DNA of 64,000 nucleotides, from NCBI GenBank assembly GCA_030693705.1, contig JAUYAB010000062.1:1-64000 (forward strand), in the 5' to 3' direction. The stretch is from Ignavibacteria bacterium. GTDB taxonomy: Bacteria > Bacteroidota > Ignavibacteria > Ignavibacteriales > Ignavibacteriaceae. A model generated the notes under the pieces. It saw only the letters and a list, made by a program, of their open reading frames with translations, searched no databases and was not told where the DNA came from. Below are positions 18,813 through 27,398 of the stretch, one piece after another; the first letter of the stretch is position 1, and the number at the start of each line of letters is the position of its first letter. Made by a program: the position numbers and the translations under genes.

Positions 18813-21188
18813 ATGAAAAAAATAATTCTCCTACTGTCACTTCTCATCTTTAGTCTCTCATCTTTTGCTCAAACATTTGTACCCAAACGTGAATTTAGAG
18901 GCGCGTGGATCGCCACCGTAACAAATATCGACTGGCCTACAAGAGGCGCTTCAACAGCTTCACAGAAACAAGCGTTAATAGATATTCTAAACGGACTTAA
19001 AGCAATTAATGTTAATGCGGTAATGTTCCAGATAAGACCGGAATCCGACGCACTTTACAATTCATCAATTGAACCCTGGTCTTATTGGCTAACCGGTTTC
19101 CAGGGAGTCGCGCCAAGTCCATACTACGATCCTTTACAATTTGCATTAGAAGAAACTCACAAAAGAGGAATGGAACTGCACGCCTGGTTAAATCCTTACC
19201 GGGTGGAACGTAGTGTTGGAAATTATCAAACCGCTTCAAATCATATCTCCAGAAAACATCCTGAGTGGACATTTACAAAAGGAACATTGAAATTGTTAGA
19301 CCCGGGATTACCGCAAGCGAGAGAATATGTTCTATCTGTTATTATGGATATTGTTCGAAGATATGATGTGGATGGAATTCACTTTGATGATTATTTTTAT
19401 GATGACGGTATGACTACTGAAGATGCTGCAACCTATGCTTCTTATAATCCCACAAGCCTTGGACTTGCAGATTGGCGAAGAAAGAATGTAAACACACTTG
19501 TAAAAATGATAAGTGATAGCATCACCGCTGTTAAACCTTTTATTAAATGGGGAATTAGTCCCCGCGGAATTTGGCGTCCGAATTATCCGGCTGGAATTAC
19601 CGGAAACGATAATTATAATTCTATTTATTGTGATGCAATGGCCTGGCTGCATGCCAAATCGATTGACTACATTAATCCCCAACTTTATTGGGCATTTGGC
19701 GGCGGACAAGATTACGGCAAGTTAATGCCCTGGTGGGCAGACTCAGCCGGAGCTAACGGAAGACACATGTACGTTGGTCATGCGGTGTATAGAATTAATT
19801 CTGGAGTAAATCCATTTAACGCTAACGAACTTCCAAGACAGATCCGTTTAAACCGGACGGACAATTTTTGCCAGGGAAGTGTTCTGTATAATACAACTTC
19901 GAGTTTAGAGAATCGTTTAGGATTTACAGACTCATTAAAAAACACGCTTTACAAATATCCGGCGTTAACTCCTATAATGAATTGGAAAGCAAACAACGCT
20001 CCGATGCCGCCAATAAATTTAAGGATAGAAAAAGATTTAGTTACATCAGCCGCAAAGCTTGTTTGGGATAAAAGCGAGCTTGATATGGATGGCGATTCTT
20101 CTTTCTTTTATATTCTTTACAAATTTACTACCGGTTCACCATCGCAAAGTGAAATTGATAATAACGAAAATATTGTGGATGCAACCACATTAAAAGAATT
20201 AGCGCCAAAAGATCTTGTTGCTTCTTCAGGCAACCTTTTCTTTGGTGTAACCGCGTTAGACCGGTACGGAGCGGAAAGTCCAATTTCAAACATCGTTCAA
20301 CTTTTACCGCCTCCTGTTCCATGGCTTGTTTTTCCTTTAAATGATGATACACAGCAGAAAGATACTATGAAGTTTGTCTGGAATTACGCGCAGAATGCTT
20401 TCCAATATCAGTTACAAGTTTCTGATAATGATGCTTTTACAGGCACATTGATAGTGAATAGTGTAGTTATTGATACCTCCTATGTTCTAACAAAATTGGC
20501 AGGTGAGAAAAAATATTATTGGCGTGTAAAAGCAAGTAACCCGGCTGGCGAGAGCAGTTATTCTTCAACGTTTAATTTTACTACCGGTTTCCCGGCTGCT
20601 ATAACATTGCTTGAACCGGCGCATGCAAGTTTAGGTGTTTCGCTTAGTCCTACTTTCAAATGGGCTAAATCAAACGTAGCATCGTCGTACCGATTTATAT
20701 TTGCCTCGAGCATAACTATTACACCGCAATCAACCATGTTGGATACAGTATTAACCGATACAACCCTCTCGCTATCCAAATTAGTGGTGAACAAAAATTA
20801 CTTCTGGCGTGTTGCGGCTAAAAACGAGTATGGAACAAGTTTATGGTCTTCTACCTTTGGATTCAAAACGCAGCCTACAGTTAAAGTTGAAGACGAACAT
20901 ATTTTGCCCGATTTTTATGAGCTTTCGCAAAATTATCCTAATCCGTTTAATCCTTCAACAACAATAGGTTTTGCAATTCCTTTACCGGAATATGTGGATG
21001 TAAAAATCTACGATATGCTTGGTGGTGAAGTTATAACCTTAGTTAGTGAAGATATGTCGCCGGGAAAATATTCCGTTGAATGGAATGGGATCGATTCTCT
21101 CGGTAAGCATGTTCCAAGCGGAGTTTATTTTTATACTATCCGCGCCGGGAAATATCATGATACTAAGAAGATGATCTTTTTGCGGTAG
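18813..21188 (+). CDS. GH10-like (GHL10/DUF187) secreted hydrolase with FN3-like domains and T9SS sorting domain
   Basis: I chose the ATG at 18813 because it directly precedes a signal peptide ('KKIILLLSLLIFSLSSFAQ'); an in-frame upstream ATG would add an unlikely 26 residues. The protein has about 791 residues. The first 370 match the GHL10/DUF187 hydrolase family: 'REFRGAWIATVTNIDWP', 'VNAVMFQIRPESDALY', 'MELHAWLNPYRV', 'DVDGIHFDDYFYD'. The family includes DigH of E. coli, which cuts peptide-free peptidoglycan glycans. Three FN3-like domains follow, then a T9SS sorting domain ('SQNYPNPFNPSTTIGFA', 'KKMIFLR'). Two hairpins separate it from the galactan genes, so it may be an independent unit. 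Its substrate is uncertain. Confidence 0.83.
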   Translation: MKKIILLLSLLIFSLSSFAQTFVPKREFRGAWIATVTNIDWPTRGASTASQKQALIDILNGLKAINVNAVMFQIRPESDALYNSSIEPWSYWLTGFQGVAPSPYYDPLQFALEETHKRGMELHAWLNPYRVERSVGNYQTASNHISRKHPEWTFTKGTLKLLDPGLPQAREYVLSVIMDIVRRYDVDGIHFDDYFYDDGMTTEDAATYASYNPTSLGLADWRRKNVNTLVKMISDSITAVKPFIKWGISPRGIWRPNYPAGITGNDNYNSIYCDAMAWLHAKSIDYINPQLYWAFGGGQDYGKLMPWWADSAGANGRHMYVGHAVYRINSGVNPFNANELPRQIRLNRTDNFCQGSVLYNTTSSLENRLGFTDSLKNTLYKYPALTPIMNWKANNAPMPPINLRIEKDLVTSAAKLVWDKSELDMDGDSSFFYILYKFTTGSPSQSEIDNNENIVDATTLKELAPKDLVASSGNLFFGVTALDRYGAESPISNIVQLLPPPVPWLVFPLNDDTQQKDTMKFVWNYAQNAFQYQLQVSDNDAFTGTLIVNSVVIDTSYVLTKLAGEKKYYWRVKASNPAGESSYSSTFNFTTGFPAAITLLEPAHASLGVSLSPTFKWAKSNVASSYRFIFASSITITPQSTMLDTVLTDTTLSLSKLVVNKNYFWRVAAKNEYGTSLWSSTFGFKTQPTVKVEDEHILPDFYELSQNYPNPFNPSTTIGFAIPLPEYVDVKIYDMLGGEVITLVSEDMSPGKYSVEWNGIDSLGKHVPSGVYFYTIRAGKYHDTKKMIFLR

Positions 21189-21320
21189 AGGATTGGTAGA
21201 TGGTCATTTGTCATTGGAATATGAAGAAAAATGTTGTGTTTAGTTATTGACTAATGACTATTGACCGCTGACTAATTTCCCAACATGTGTGATTTTTTGC
21301 ACCAGGGTTAAGTTGACCCA

Positions 21321-21740
21321 TTTCTTAGTATCGAAAGACGATTCCTTAGTTTTTGGGAATCGTTCCTTAGGTGCGAAAGCCCGCTCCTTAGCTTTGAAAG
21401 AGCGTTCCTTAGTAGCGTTCGATGACTCCTTAGTAGCGACCGATGGCTCCTTAGATGCGTAACATGGCAGTAAAGTAGATAAAGATGGCAGAATAGTTGC
21501 CAAATGTGATAGAATAGTTCCGAATTATGGCTCCTTAGTTCCGAAAGATGACTCCTTAGATGCGAAAGATCGCTCCTTAGTACCGAAAGATGGCTCCTTA
21601 GTAGTGCAAGATGGCAGAATACTTGCTAAATATGATAGAATAGTTGTGTAAGATGGCATCGCAGTAGGAAAATATGACAGAATAGTAGGACAACTTGACA
21701 GAATAGTTGAGTTCTGGAATAGAATAGCGGGACAATAAGG
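21321..21740. repeat. Twenty tandem 21-bp repeats, no indels
   Basis: The array can be cut into exactly twenty units of 21 bp with no insertion or deletion; a degenerate unit may follow to 21761. There are two unit types. Type A begins CTCCTTAGT or TTCCTTAGT, mostly in units 1-7 and 11-14. Type B begins CAGAATAGT or TAGAATAGT, in units 9, 10, 15, 16 and 18-20. Both share TAG at positions 6-8, and many end in AAAGATGG, AAGATGG or AATATGA. Units differ only by substitutions. No spacer-type unique sequence lies between units, so it is not a CRISPR array. On the minus strand one frame reads heptapeptides of types TKEPSFG and TILPSYT. Confidence 0.95.
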
Positions 21741-21748
21741 TAATAATG

Positions 21749-21840
21749 GACTTTTGGGCGACGGTGAGAAGACTTTGGGACGAGTGGACGGTGGGACTTT
21801 GGGACGATGGGACAGTGAGACTTTGGGAGGAAAGGGGAGA
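21749..21840. repeat. Degenerate 24-bp tandem repeat
   Basis: Units begin at 21749, 21771, 21795 and 21819. Each starts GACTTTGGGA or a close variant and continues with a GGACGGTGG- or GGACAGTGA-like stretch. The two central units are 24 bp each; the first is 22 bp and the last decays into purine-rich sequence. The repeat is G-rich on the + strand and abuts the 21-bp array. Confidence 0.8.
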
Positions 21841-22083
21841 GTTTGCCAACAATTCAACTAAGAAACCGTGTCTCTGTTCCGCCGCGGCGGATTGATGGCG
21901 ATGAACATTTGCCACATGGACACAAAGACACGATGAATATAATTTTTTTGGTTCTGCTGTTTTATTATTAAGTGATTAAGTCAGGGTTCAAATTTTTATA
22001 TTATTCAGCGGTTTTTATTTCAACTTATTTGTCTTTGAATAAGTCAAAAATAAAATTATTTTGCATCAAAAAGTGAGAGAAAA

Positions 22084-22314
22084 ATGTTATCTGCAAAAAG
22101 AAAACGTTTCATCGTTGATGAAAATGGAAAACCTCAATCTATCATATTGGATATTGAAACATATAACCACATGCTTGAATTGATTGAAGACAACGAAGAT
22201 GTTAAAGAATATAAAAAAGCGAAGCCTAAAGTTGACGCGGCTATAAAAGCCGGTGAATTTGTAACTTTAAAGGAATTTCAAAAACATCGAACCCAAAAGA
22301 AAAATGCTGTTTGA
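22084..22314 (+). CDS. Antitoxin of a RelE-type toxin-antitoxin pair
   Basis: The 76-residue protein begins 'KRKRFIVDENGKPQSIILDIETYNHML', a small beta-hairpin and helix typical of Phd/YefM-like antitoxins, and has a charged C-terminal half that would wrap the toxin. It overlaps the toxin gene by 11 bp, the usual arrangement for such pairs. Antitoxins of this kind normally bind their own promoter with the toxin, so autoregulation is likely, although I could not identify an operator in the AT-rich sequence upstream. Confidence 0.8.
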   Translation: MLSAKRKRFIVDENGKPQSIILDIETYNHMLELIEDNEDVKEYKKAKPKVDAAIKAGEFVTLKEFQKHRTQKKNAV

Positions 22315-22564
22315 AATTGTAATCCCCAAACATGTACAAAAACAGTTAAACAAACTCCCGGATAAAATTAAAAGCCAAATTCTTGAGCATATTTCAAAGT
22401 TGGCTGGCGAACCGAGACCGGCGGGAAGTAAAAAGCTGCAAGGATATGAGGCATGGAGGATCAGGGTTGGTAATTATAGAATTATTTACGAAATAGAGGA
22501 AGGCAGGTTATTAATTATTCTCATCTCAATTGCTCACAGAAAAGATATTTATAAAAAATTATAA
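22304..22564 (+). CDS. RelE/ParE-superfamily toxin
   Basis: The 86-residue protein follows the RelE pattern: 'IVIPKHVQKQLNKLPDKIKSQIL' (two N-terminal helices), 'AGSKKLQGYEAWRIRVGNYRIIYEIEE' (the basic central strands) and a final 'HRKDIYKK'. RelE toxins cut mRNA in the ribosomal A site, and ParE relatives inhibit gyrase. The Arg-rich 'WRIRVGNYRIIYEI' and the terminal 'RKDIYK' favour the RelE side. It overlaps its antitoxin gene and lies at the edge of a block of defence genes. Confidence 0.88.
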   Translation: MLFEIVIPKHVQKQLNKLPDKIKSQILEHISKLAGEPRPAGSKKLQGYEAWRIRVGNYRIIYEIEEGRLLIILISIAHRKDIYKKL

Positions 22565-23070
22565 CGGGGAAAGTAATTGGAAAGCAGAAAACTGATTCGT
22601 CGTGACGGAATGATAACTGAAAATTTTTTTGAGGATGATAGATAGTTTTGGTCTGATGGTTGATGAGGCAATAATATTTAGTGAGGTTACTATAATATTT
22701 TTAGTGCGAGTTTGGTAATCTGCAAAAACATTTATAAGTTCGTTTGTACTATAATTAAGAAATCAGGAGTTTTTATTTCTTCATTAGTTTTACATAGAAA
22801 AACATTACCACTCGGGGAGTTCCCTTTCTACCTTTTCAATTATACAAATGATAATCCACTTTACGTCTCTCTTTTAAAAACAAAAATAATTGAACGAATG
22901 ATGATTTTTATGAACATGATTAGTATAATTGTAAAAGAAATATATAAACAATTGTGCTTATACTGCCATTTTGGAAGGATAAGAACAATAGAATATACAC
23001 GCTTTAGCGTTCATGTAAAAAGTCGAAGCGAAATTGATATAAACTGAAAAAAACTAATTTTGCCTTTAAT
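22565..23070. other. AT-rich spacer upstream of the defence operon
   Basis: These 506 bp separate the toxin gene from the nuclease-helicase pair. An open frame of 111 codons (22712-23047) exists, but its composition resembles random AT-rich sequence and I do not call it a gene. I see no tRNA, clear hairpin or repeat here. The defence operon promoter should lie in this interval. Confidence 0.5.
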
Positions 23071-23883
23071 TTGGAAACACTTTTTAAACATATAGAACAA
23101 GAAGATAATTTAAGAGGATATCAAGGAATATCTCTTCGTGAAGATGAATTTACTCAAACTCTTCGTGGTCCTGTGTTTGATAGTCTTTTAGATATTGAAG
23201 TTCATCAAGATAGACTCTCTGAATTAACAGGACTTATCGAAACAGGATTTAGCCAATCAAAAAATTTACTTGCAGACATTCAGGCACTTGAAAAGGCCGA
23301 ACCTGAAGATTTAAGAGATTGGAGAATTGGTGAGGCACTGGCAGAAGTTGTTCTTGAAGAAAATTTTCAATGCCGTTTCCATTGGAATGAGTTAAGAGAT
23401 GCAAGAAATCCAAAGGGAAATAAAACGGGTGCTGATTTAGTTGGTTTTATTGAGTCCGAAGGAAATGTTTTATTTTTGTTTGGAGAGGTAAAAACCTCCT
23501 CAGAAACTGCAAATAGACCGCCCCAGGTTATGACTAAAGCAGATGGTATAGAAAACCAATTAAAAGATTTATACAACGATAGGAATAAACGCCAGATTCT
23601 TATTACGTATTTAAAAAGCAAAACTAGAGATTTACCAGATTTACATCCTTTTAAAATGGACTATAATTCTGCTTTACTTTCATATTATGGAAATACTCAA
23701 CTATATCACTTAATAGGTGTTCTAATTAGAGATGTTGAAGCAGACCATAAGGACATTTCGATAAGTTATAATAGAATTAAAACAACTATTTTAAATCCTA
23801 TTGGTTTAAGATTAATCGCATTATACACTTCAATTCAACAATCAAATTGGCGTAACATTGTTACAAGCAATATAGAAGAATGA
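23071..23883 (+). CDS. Probable Hachiman HamA-like nuclease (DUF1837-type)
   Basis: The start is TTG at 23071, since no ATG is available in frame before conserved sequence begins. The 270-residue protein contains 'DWRIGEALAEVVL' and then 'GADLVGF' with Asp122, followed by 'FGEVKTS' with Glu139 and Lys141. This is the D...ExK layout of PD-(D/E)XK nucleases and matches what is known of HamA (DUF1837) in Hachiman defence. It overlaps the helicase gene by 4 bp (ATGA), so the two should be co-translated. HamA forms a complex with HamB and degrades DNA when the helicase senses damaged or phage-altered DNA. The family assignment rests on motifs and gene order. AbpA of the related AbpAB system is an alternative name. 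Confidence 0.68.
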   Translation: METLFKHIEQEDNLRGYQGISLREDEFTQTLRGPVFDSLLDIEVHQDRLSELTGLIETGFSQSKNLLADIQALEKAEPEDLRDWRIGEALAEVVLEENFQCRFHWNELRDARNPKGNKTGADLVGFIESEGNVLFLFGEVKTSSETANRPPQVMTKADGIENQLKDLYNDRNKRQILITYLKSKTRDLPDLHPFKMDYNSALLSYYGNTQLYHLIGVLIRDVEADHKDISISYNRIKTTILNPIGLRLIALYTSIQQSNWRNIVTSNIEE

Positions 23884-26800
23884 GCATAGGAAATAAATAT
23901 CATTACCTTGAAAATGCGTATCCAGATATGCTTAATGGTATTGGTATGCTTATTCAGAAAGCAAAAATATCAAATCGATTTAAAGATGAAGCCTTAAGTA
24001 GCGAGGAAAATTCAGAGCTTGAAAAAGCAAAAAATCTATGTGAATTAAGAATTGTTGATATATGGAATAACCAAAACAGTGAGGAATTTAAACCATTGTG
24101 TTCTATCTATTACGACATAGCCACGCAGTGCGACATAGAATTTGATAATGATTATGCAGTATTTGAGTATGTTAAAATTATTTCTTTTGGTTATCTTGGA
24201 GAAGGGTGGCATTTAGTCAGGCAATATTTGAAAAATCAACAGAGCAAAATTGACCATCTTCCAATTTCTGAAAACTGGAACTCAAGACTATTAAATACAT
24301 CATTTAAAGCGTTAGTTGGTCTTATAAGAAAAAATGATTGGAATGATATCTATGAATCAATCCGTCAAATTGAATCGTTACGCTCAGAACAAACTCAATT
24401 TGAGCAGAATTTTCTTAATCAAGTGAATGAGGGAAGTCGCCCTTATGGAGCATCTGAATTAGTTTCGCTTTATCACTTTGCAAAGTCAATTGAGATACTT
24501 GCTAAATATTTAATTGAAGGAAGACCACTAGAGCCAGAAAGCCAGATTCAATTCCATATTGGTTACGCCAAAGAATTTGCAGTTAAGTCAGAAAATATAA
24601 GTTTGCAACTTTTGTTTCAGTTTTTTGAAGCATTTTCTTTTAAATTGATTAGAAATACAATTTGGTATAATACCCGTGGAATTAATTCAAGAATTTCAAG
24701 ATTTAATAAGTTTATCTCTGAAAAAGAGCATCAAGGTGTTTTTGAATTACTATATCCTCAAAAAGAAGCCTTAGGTGAAATATTTAATCCTGCCTACAAT
24801 GCAGTTGTTGTGAATTTACCAACATCTAGTGGCAAAACTATGATTGCTAAATACAGGATTTTAATGGCTCTAAATCAATTCGCCGAGGATGGCGGTTGGG
24901 TTGCTTATGTTGTACCAACTCGTGCATTAGTAAATCAAATTTATAATGAATTAAAAAGAGATTTAGCTCCGATAAATGTTAGGGTTGAAAAAGTAAGTGG
25001 GGCATTGGATCTTGATGGCTTTGAGGAATCTTTAATGGAAAAAGATTCTACAATGACAAATGGAATTCAAAAAGGAGCTTTTGACGTACTTGTAACAACT
25101 TATGAAAAGTTGCATTTAATGATAAGACAAGAATATGGCACCAAAGAAAACAGACCACTAGTCCTAGCTGTAGTAGATGAGGCTCATAATATTGAAGAAG
25201 CAACACGAGGACTTAATTTGGAGTTCTTGTTATCGACAATTAAATCTGACTGTGAAAGAGCTAATTTCCTTTTAATGACACCCGACGTTTCTAATTCAAA
25301 TGAAATTGCCACTTGGTTGGGTGGAGAAAGAGGAAAAGAATTGCATTTGAGTTTACTTTGGTGGCAACCCAACGAAAGGGTTATAGGTGCTCTAGTCAAA
25401 AATGGTAGGAGGAGAGATTATAATTTCAAATTAAAAACGCTTTTAACAAATAAAGGTACTTATCAATTAGAAGAAGATATTTTATTAACGAATTCGGATA
25501 ATAATGACCCCACTTTTTCCAGCTTATCTAGCAAAAAATTATTCGCTTCGGTACTTGGGCGTAAATTAATAAACATTGAAGAACCCACCGTTATTCTTGC
25601 AAGAAATCCTAACGATGCATTTGATATTGCTAATAACATTTGTTCTACTATCATTCAAGAATTCGAGATTGATGAAGATGTTGAACTTGTCAGAAGGTTC
25701 ATTGAAGATGAATTGGGACATGATTTTTCTCTATCTGAATGTTTGAGAAAAAGAATTGGAGTTCATAGCTCCGCCTTACCAGATGAAATAAAAATATTAA
25801 TTGAGGATTTAATGTCTAAGGGGAAATTACAAGCACTTGTTGCTACGACTACTATTGCTCAAGGAATTAACTTCCCTATATCATCTGTCATTATGAGTTC
25901 TTACCAATATTCAAGTCCTAAAGGTACATATGAAATGCCCGTTAGAGATTTTTGGAATATTGCTGGTCGAGTTGGTAGAGCAGGACAACAATCTCTTGGT
26001 TGGGTTGGAATTATTTCTAAAAATGAACCAGAACTACTTAAGATATCAAATTATGTAAAAAGTGCAGCTGATGTTTTAAAATCACAACTTGTAGATATAA
26101 TTAATACAGCTTTAGCAAATCCTGGAGTTAACTTTGAAAGTTGGCTTTTTAGAGACCCAAGATGGTCTGGTCTACTTCAATACATATCTCATCTTTACGT
26201 ACAAAGCGAAAATCTTGGAATATTCATCTCGAGCTTAGAACAGAGGCTCATAGATACATTTGGTTATAATAAACTTAATTCCGAACAAAAACATTATTTA
26301 AGGTCTAATTTAAGAAGTTATGCGGAAAGCATTAATCCTGGATATGCAAAAATTTCTGATTCTACTGGGTTTTCTACAGTATCCGTTGGTAAACTTTGGG
26401 GCGGTTTAAGAGATGCAAATTTGAATTCAAATGATTGGCATAAAAATCAGTTATTTTCAGAGCAAAATCAAAGTTTGCAAAAGCTCATTGGCATTATGCT
26501 GCAAACTCCAGAAATACGTTCTTCAATAGAGCAATTGTCGAGTGGAGATAGGCCTTTTGACAGAACCTCTATTTCTAAAATGATGATAGATTGGGTTAAT
26601 GGCAAATCAATCAATTTTATTGCTGATAGATATTTTTCAAACGAAACTGATCCAAGAAAAAGAATAGAAAAGTGTACTAGAGCAATGTATTCACATTTAG
26701 CAAATGCTGCAACTTGGGGTTTAGCGGCAATTCAAAAGATGCCAAATAGTGGTGCAGATTGGGATAACTTAAATGAAACAGAGAAGAAACGAATGGCTAA

Positions 26801-27068
26801 TCTTCCTGCTTTATTACACTATGGTGTAAATACTGATGAAGCGGTATTAATGAGGAAGAATAATATCCCACGAAGTATTGCAAAGAAGGTTGGGGAATTA
26901 TATAATGCATCATGTGGTGGTCATATTTTTGTTCAAAGTTCTAATGAAGTAAGTGCTTGGTTAAATTCATTAGATTCTAACACTTGGGAAAGTGTTAGAC
27001 CGAATAATTCTGTAATGACAGGAACTGACTACAAACGGGTTTGGGAGAAACTTAATGGCGGTGAATAG
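23880..27068 (+). CDS. Probable Hachiman HamB-like Ski2-type DEAH helicase
   Basis: The 1062-residue protein has about 300 residues of unrecognised N-terminal sequence. A superfamily 2 helicase core follows: Walker A 'LPTSSGKT' (313-320), motif Ia 'VVPTRALVNQI', Walker B 'DEAH' (433-436), 'LVATTTIAQGINFP' (motif V) and 'NIAGRVGRAGQ' (motif VI, around 700). The insertion before motif V and the 'NIAGRVGRAG' form resemble Ski2-like helicases. The C-terminal 300 residues are helical. With the overlapping nuclease gene this gives a two-gene Hachiman-like defence unit. The nearby restriction-modification and toxin-antitoxin genes support a defence role. Confidence 0.75.
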   Translation: MSIGNKYHYLENAYPDMLNGIGMLIQKAKISNRFKDEALSSEENSELEKAKNLCELRIVDIWNNQNSEEFKPLCSIYYDIATQCDIEFDNDYAVFEYVKIISFGYLGEGWHLVRQYLKNQQSKIDHLPISENWNSRLLNTSFKALVGLIRKNDWNDIYESIRQIESLRSEQTQFEQNFLNQVNEGSRPYGASELVSLYHFAKSIEILAKYLIEGRPLEPESQIQFHIGYAKEFAVKSENISLQLLFQFFEAFSFKLIRNTIWYNTRGINSRISRFNKFISEKEHQGVFELLYPQKEALGEIFNPAYNAVVVNLPTSSGKTMIAKYRILMALNQFAEDGGWVAYVVPTRALVNQIYNELKRDLAPINVRVEKVSGALDLDGFEESLMEKDSTMTNGIQKGAFDVLVTTYEKLHLMIRQEYGTKENRPLVLAVVDEAHNIEEATRGLNLEFLLSTIKSDCERANFLLMTPDVSNSNEIATWLGGERGKELHLSLLWWQPNERVIGALVKNGRRRDYNFKLKTLLTNKGTYQLEEDILLTNSDNNDPTFSSLSSKKLFASVLGRKLINIEEPTVILARNPNDAFDIANNICSTIIQEFEIDEDVELVRRFIEDELGHDFSLSECLRKRIGVHSSALPDEIKILIEDLMSKGKLQALVATTTIAQGINFPISSVIMSSYQYSSPKGTYEMPVRDFWNIAGRVGRAGQQSLGWVGIISKNEPELLKISNYVKSAADVLKSQLVDIINTALANPGVNFESWLFRDPRWSGLLQYISHLYVQSENLGIFISSLEQRLIDTFGYNKLNSEQKHYLRSNLRSYAESINPGYAKISDSTGFSTVSVGKLWGGLRDANLNSNDWHKNQLFSEQNQSLQKLIGIMLQTPEIRSSIEQLSSGDRPFDRTSISKMMIDWVNGKSINFIADRYFSNETDPRKRIEKCTRAMYSHLANAATWGLAAIQKMPNSGADWDNLNETEKKRMANLPALLHYGVNTDEAVLMRKNNIPRSIAKKVGELYNASCGGHIFVQSSNEVSAWLNSLDSNTWESVRPNNSVMTGTDYKRVWEKLNGGE

Positions 27069-27115
27069 GGGAAAGCTCGAAATGCTAACAAACAGTATAG
27101 TTAATTACTAGTTTA

Positions 27116-27134
27116 GCGCGTGTTCGCGCCTTTT
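27116..27134 (+). terminator. Probable terminator after the helicase gene
   Basis: A 5-bp GC stem (GCGCG/CGCGC) with loop TGTT is followed by CTTTT. The T-run is short, so termination may be partial. The position, 48 bp after the helicase stop, fits. Confidence 0.5.
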
Positions 27135-27291
27135 AGATCATGTCAACAGTAGTTGTGACATGATAGTACAGTCCCCGTTTGCCTACACTACTCATATATA
27201 TAATAGCTAGTCGTAATTTAAGGCATAATAAATTTAAAATAATTTGGTATGAAAACAAGCAATTAAAAATTAATAGCATCAACTTTTCAAT

Positions 27292-27343
27292 TTGGCTGTG
27301 TTGCATTTTAAAATAACATGCTGTTATACCACCCATTAAAAAA
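27292..27343 (+). repeat. Dispersed ~52-bp repeat, copy 1
   Basis: It starts TTGGCTGTGTTGCATTTTAA and runs to ATTAAAAAA. By eye about 40 of 52 bases match copy 2 at 32770-32821. It ends 55 bp before the start of the restriction-endonuclease gene. Confidence 0.65.
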
Positions 27344-27398
27344 ATCTTAGCAATCTATTGGTTAAAGTATATATTTAGATATAAAAAATGGAACTATT

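Larger units (their letters stand above)
21189..22083. repeat. Repeat-rich 895-bp spacer without a convincing gene
   Basis: This spacer separates the GHL10 hydrolase from the toxin-antitoxin pair. It holds a short 7-bp tandem repeat (21247-21274, units of NTGACNN), a 21-bp tandem array (21321-21740) and a degenerate 24-bp tandem repeat (21749-21840). The last 240 bp are AT-rich and contain the presumed promoter of the antitoxin gene. One minus-strand frame through the array is nearly open, but I do not call it a gene. Confidence 0.8.
27069..27398. other. 330-bp spacer with hairpins and a dispersed repeat
   Basis: After the helicase stop there is a GCGCG-TGTT-CGCGC hairpin at 27116-27129 followed by CTTTTAG, a plausible terminator. 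A 9-bp inverted repeat (ATCATGTCA/TGACATGAT, 10-base loop) follows at 27137-27164. Near the 3' end, 27292-27343 is a copy of a repeat seen again at 32770-32821. No open frame here looks like a gene. Confidence 0.65.

Noticed and set aside
21321-21740. CRISPR array
   Set aside because: The units are contiguous without unique spacers between conserved repeats, and no cas gene is present.
22712-23047. Open frame of 111 codons before the defence operon
   Set aside because: Its product is rich in Ile, Phe, Lys and Cys in no clear pattern, as expected for AT-rich non-coding DNA. It has no recognisable domain and no convincing ribosome-binding site.
27133-27336. Minus-strand open frame in the spacer after the helicase
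   Set aside because: It runs through the inverted repeat and the dispersed repeat and its product has no protein-like pattern.
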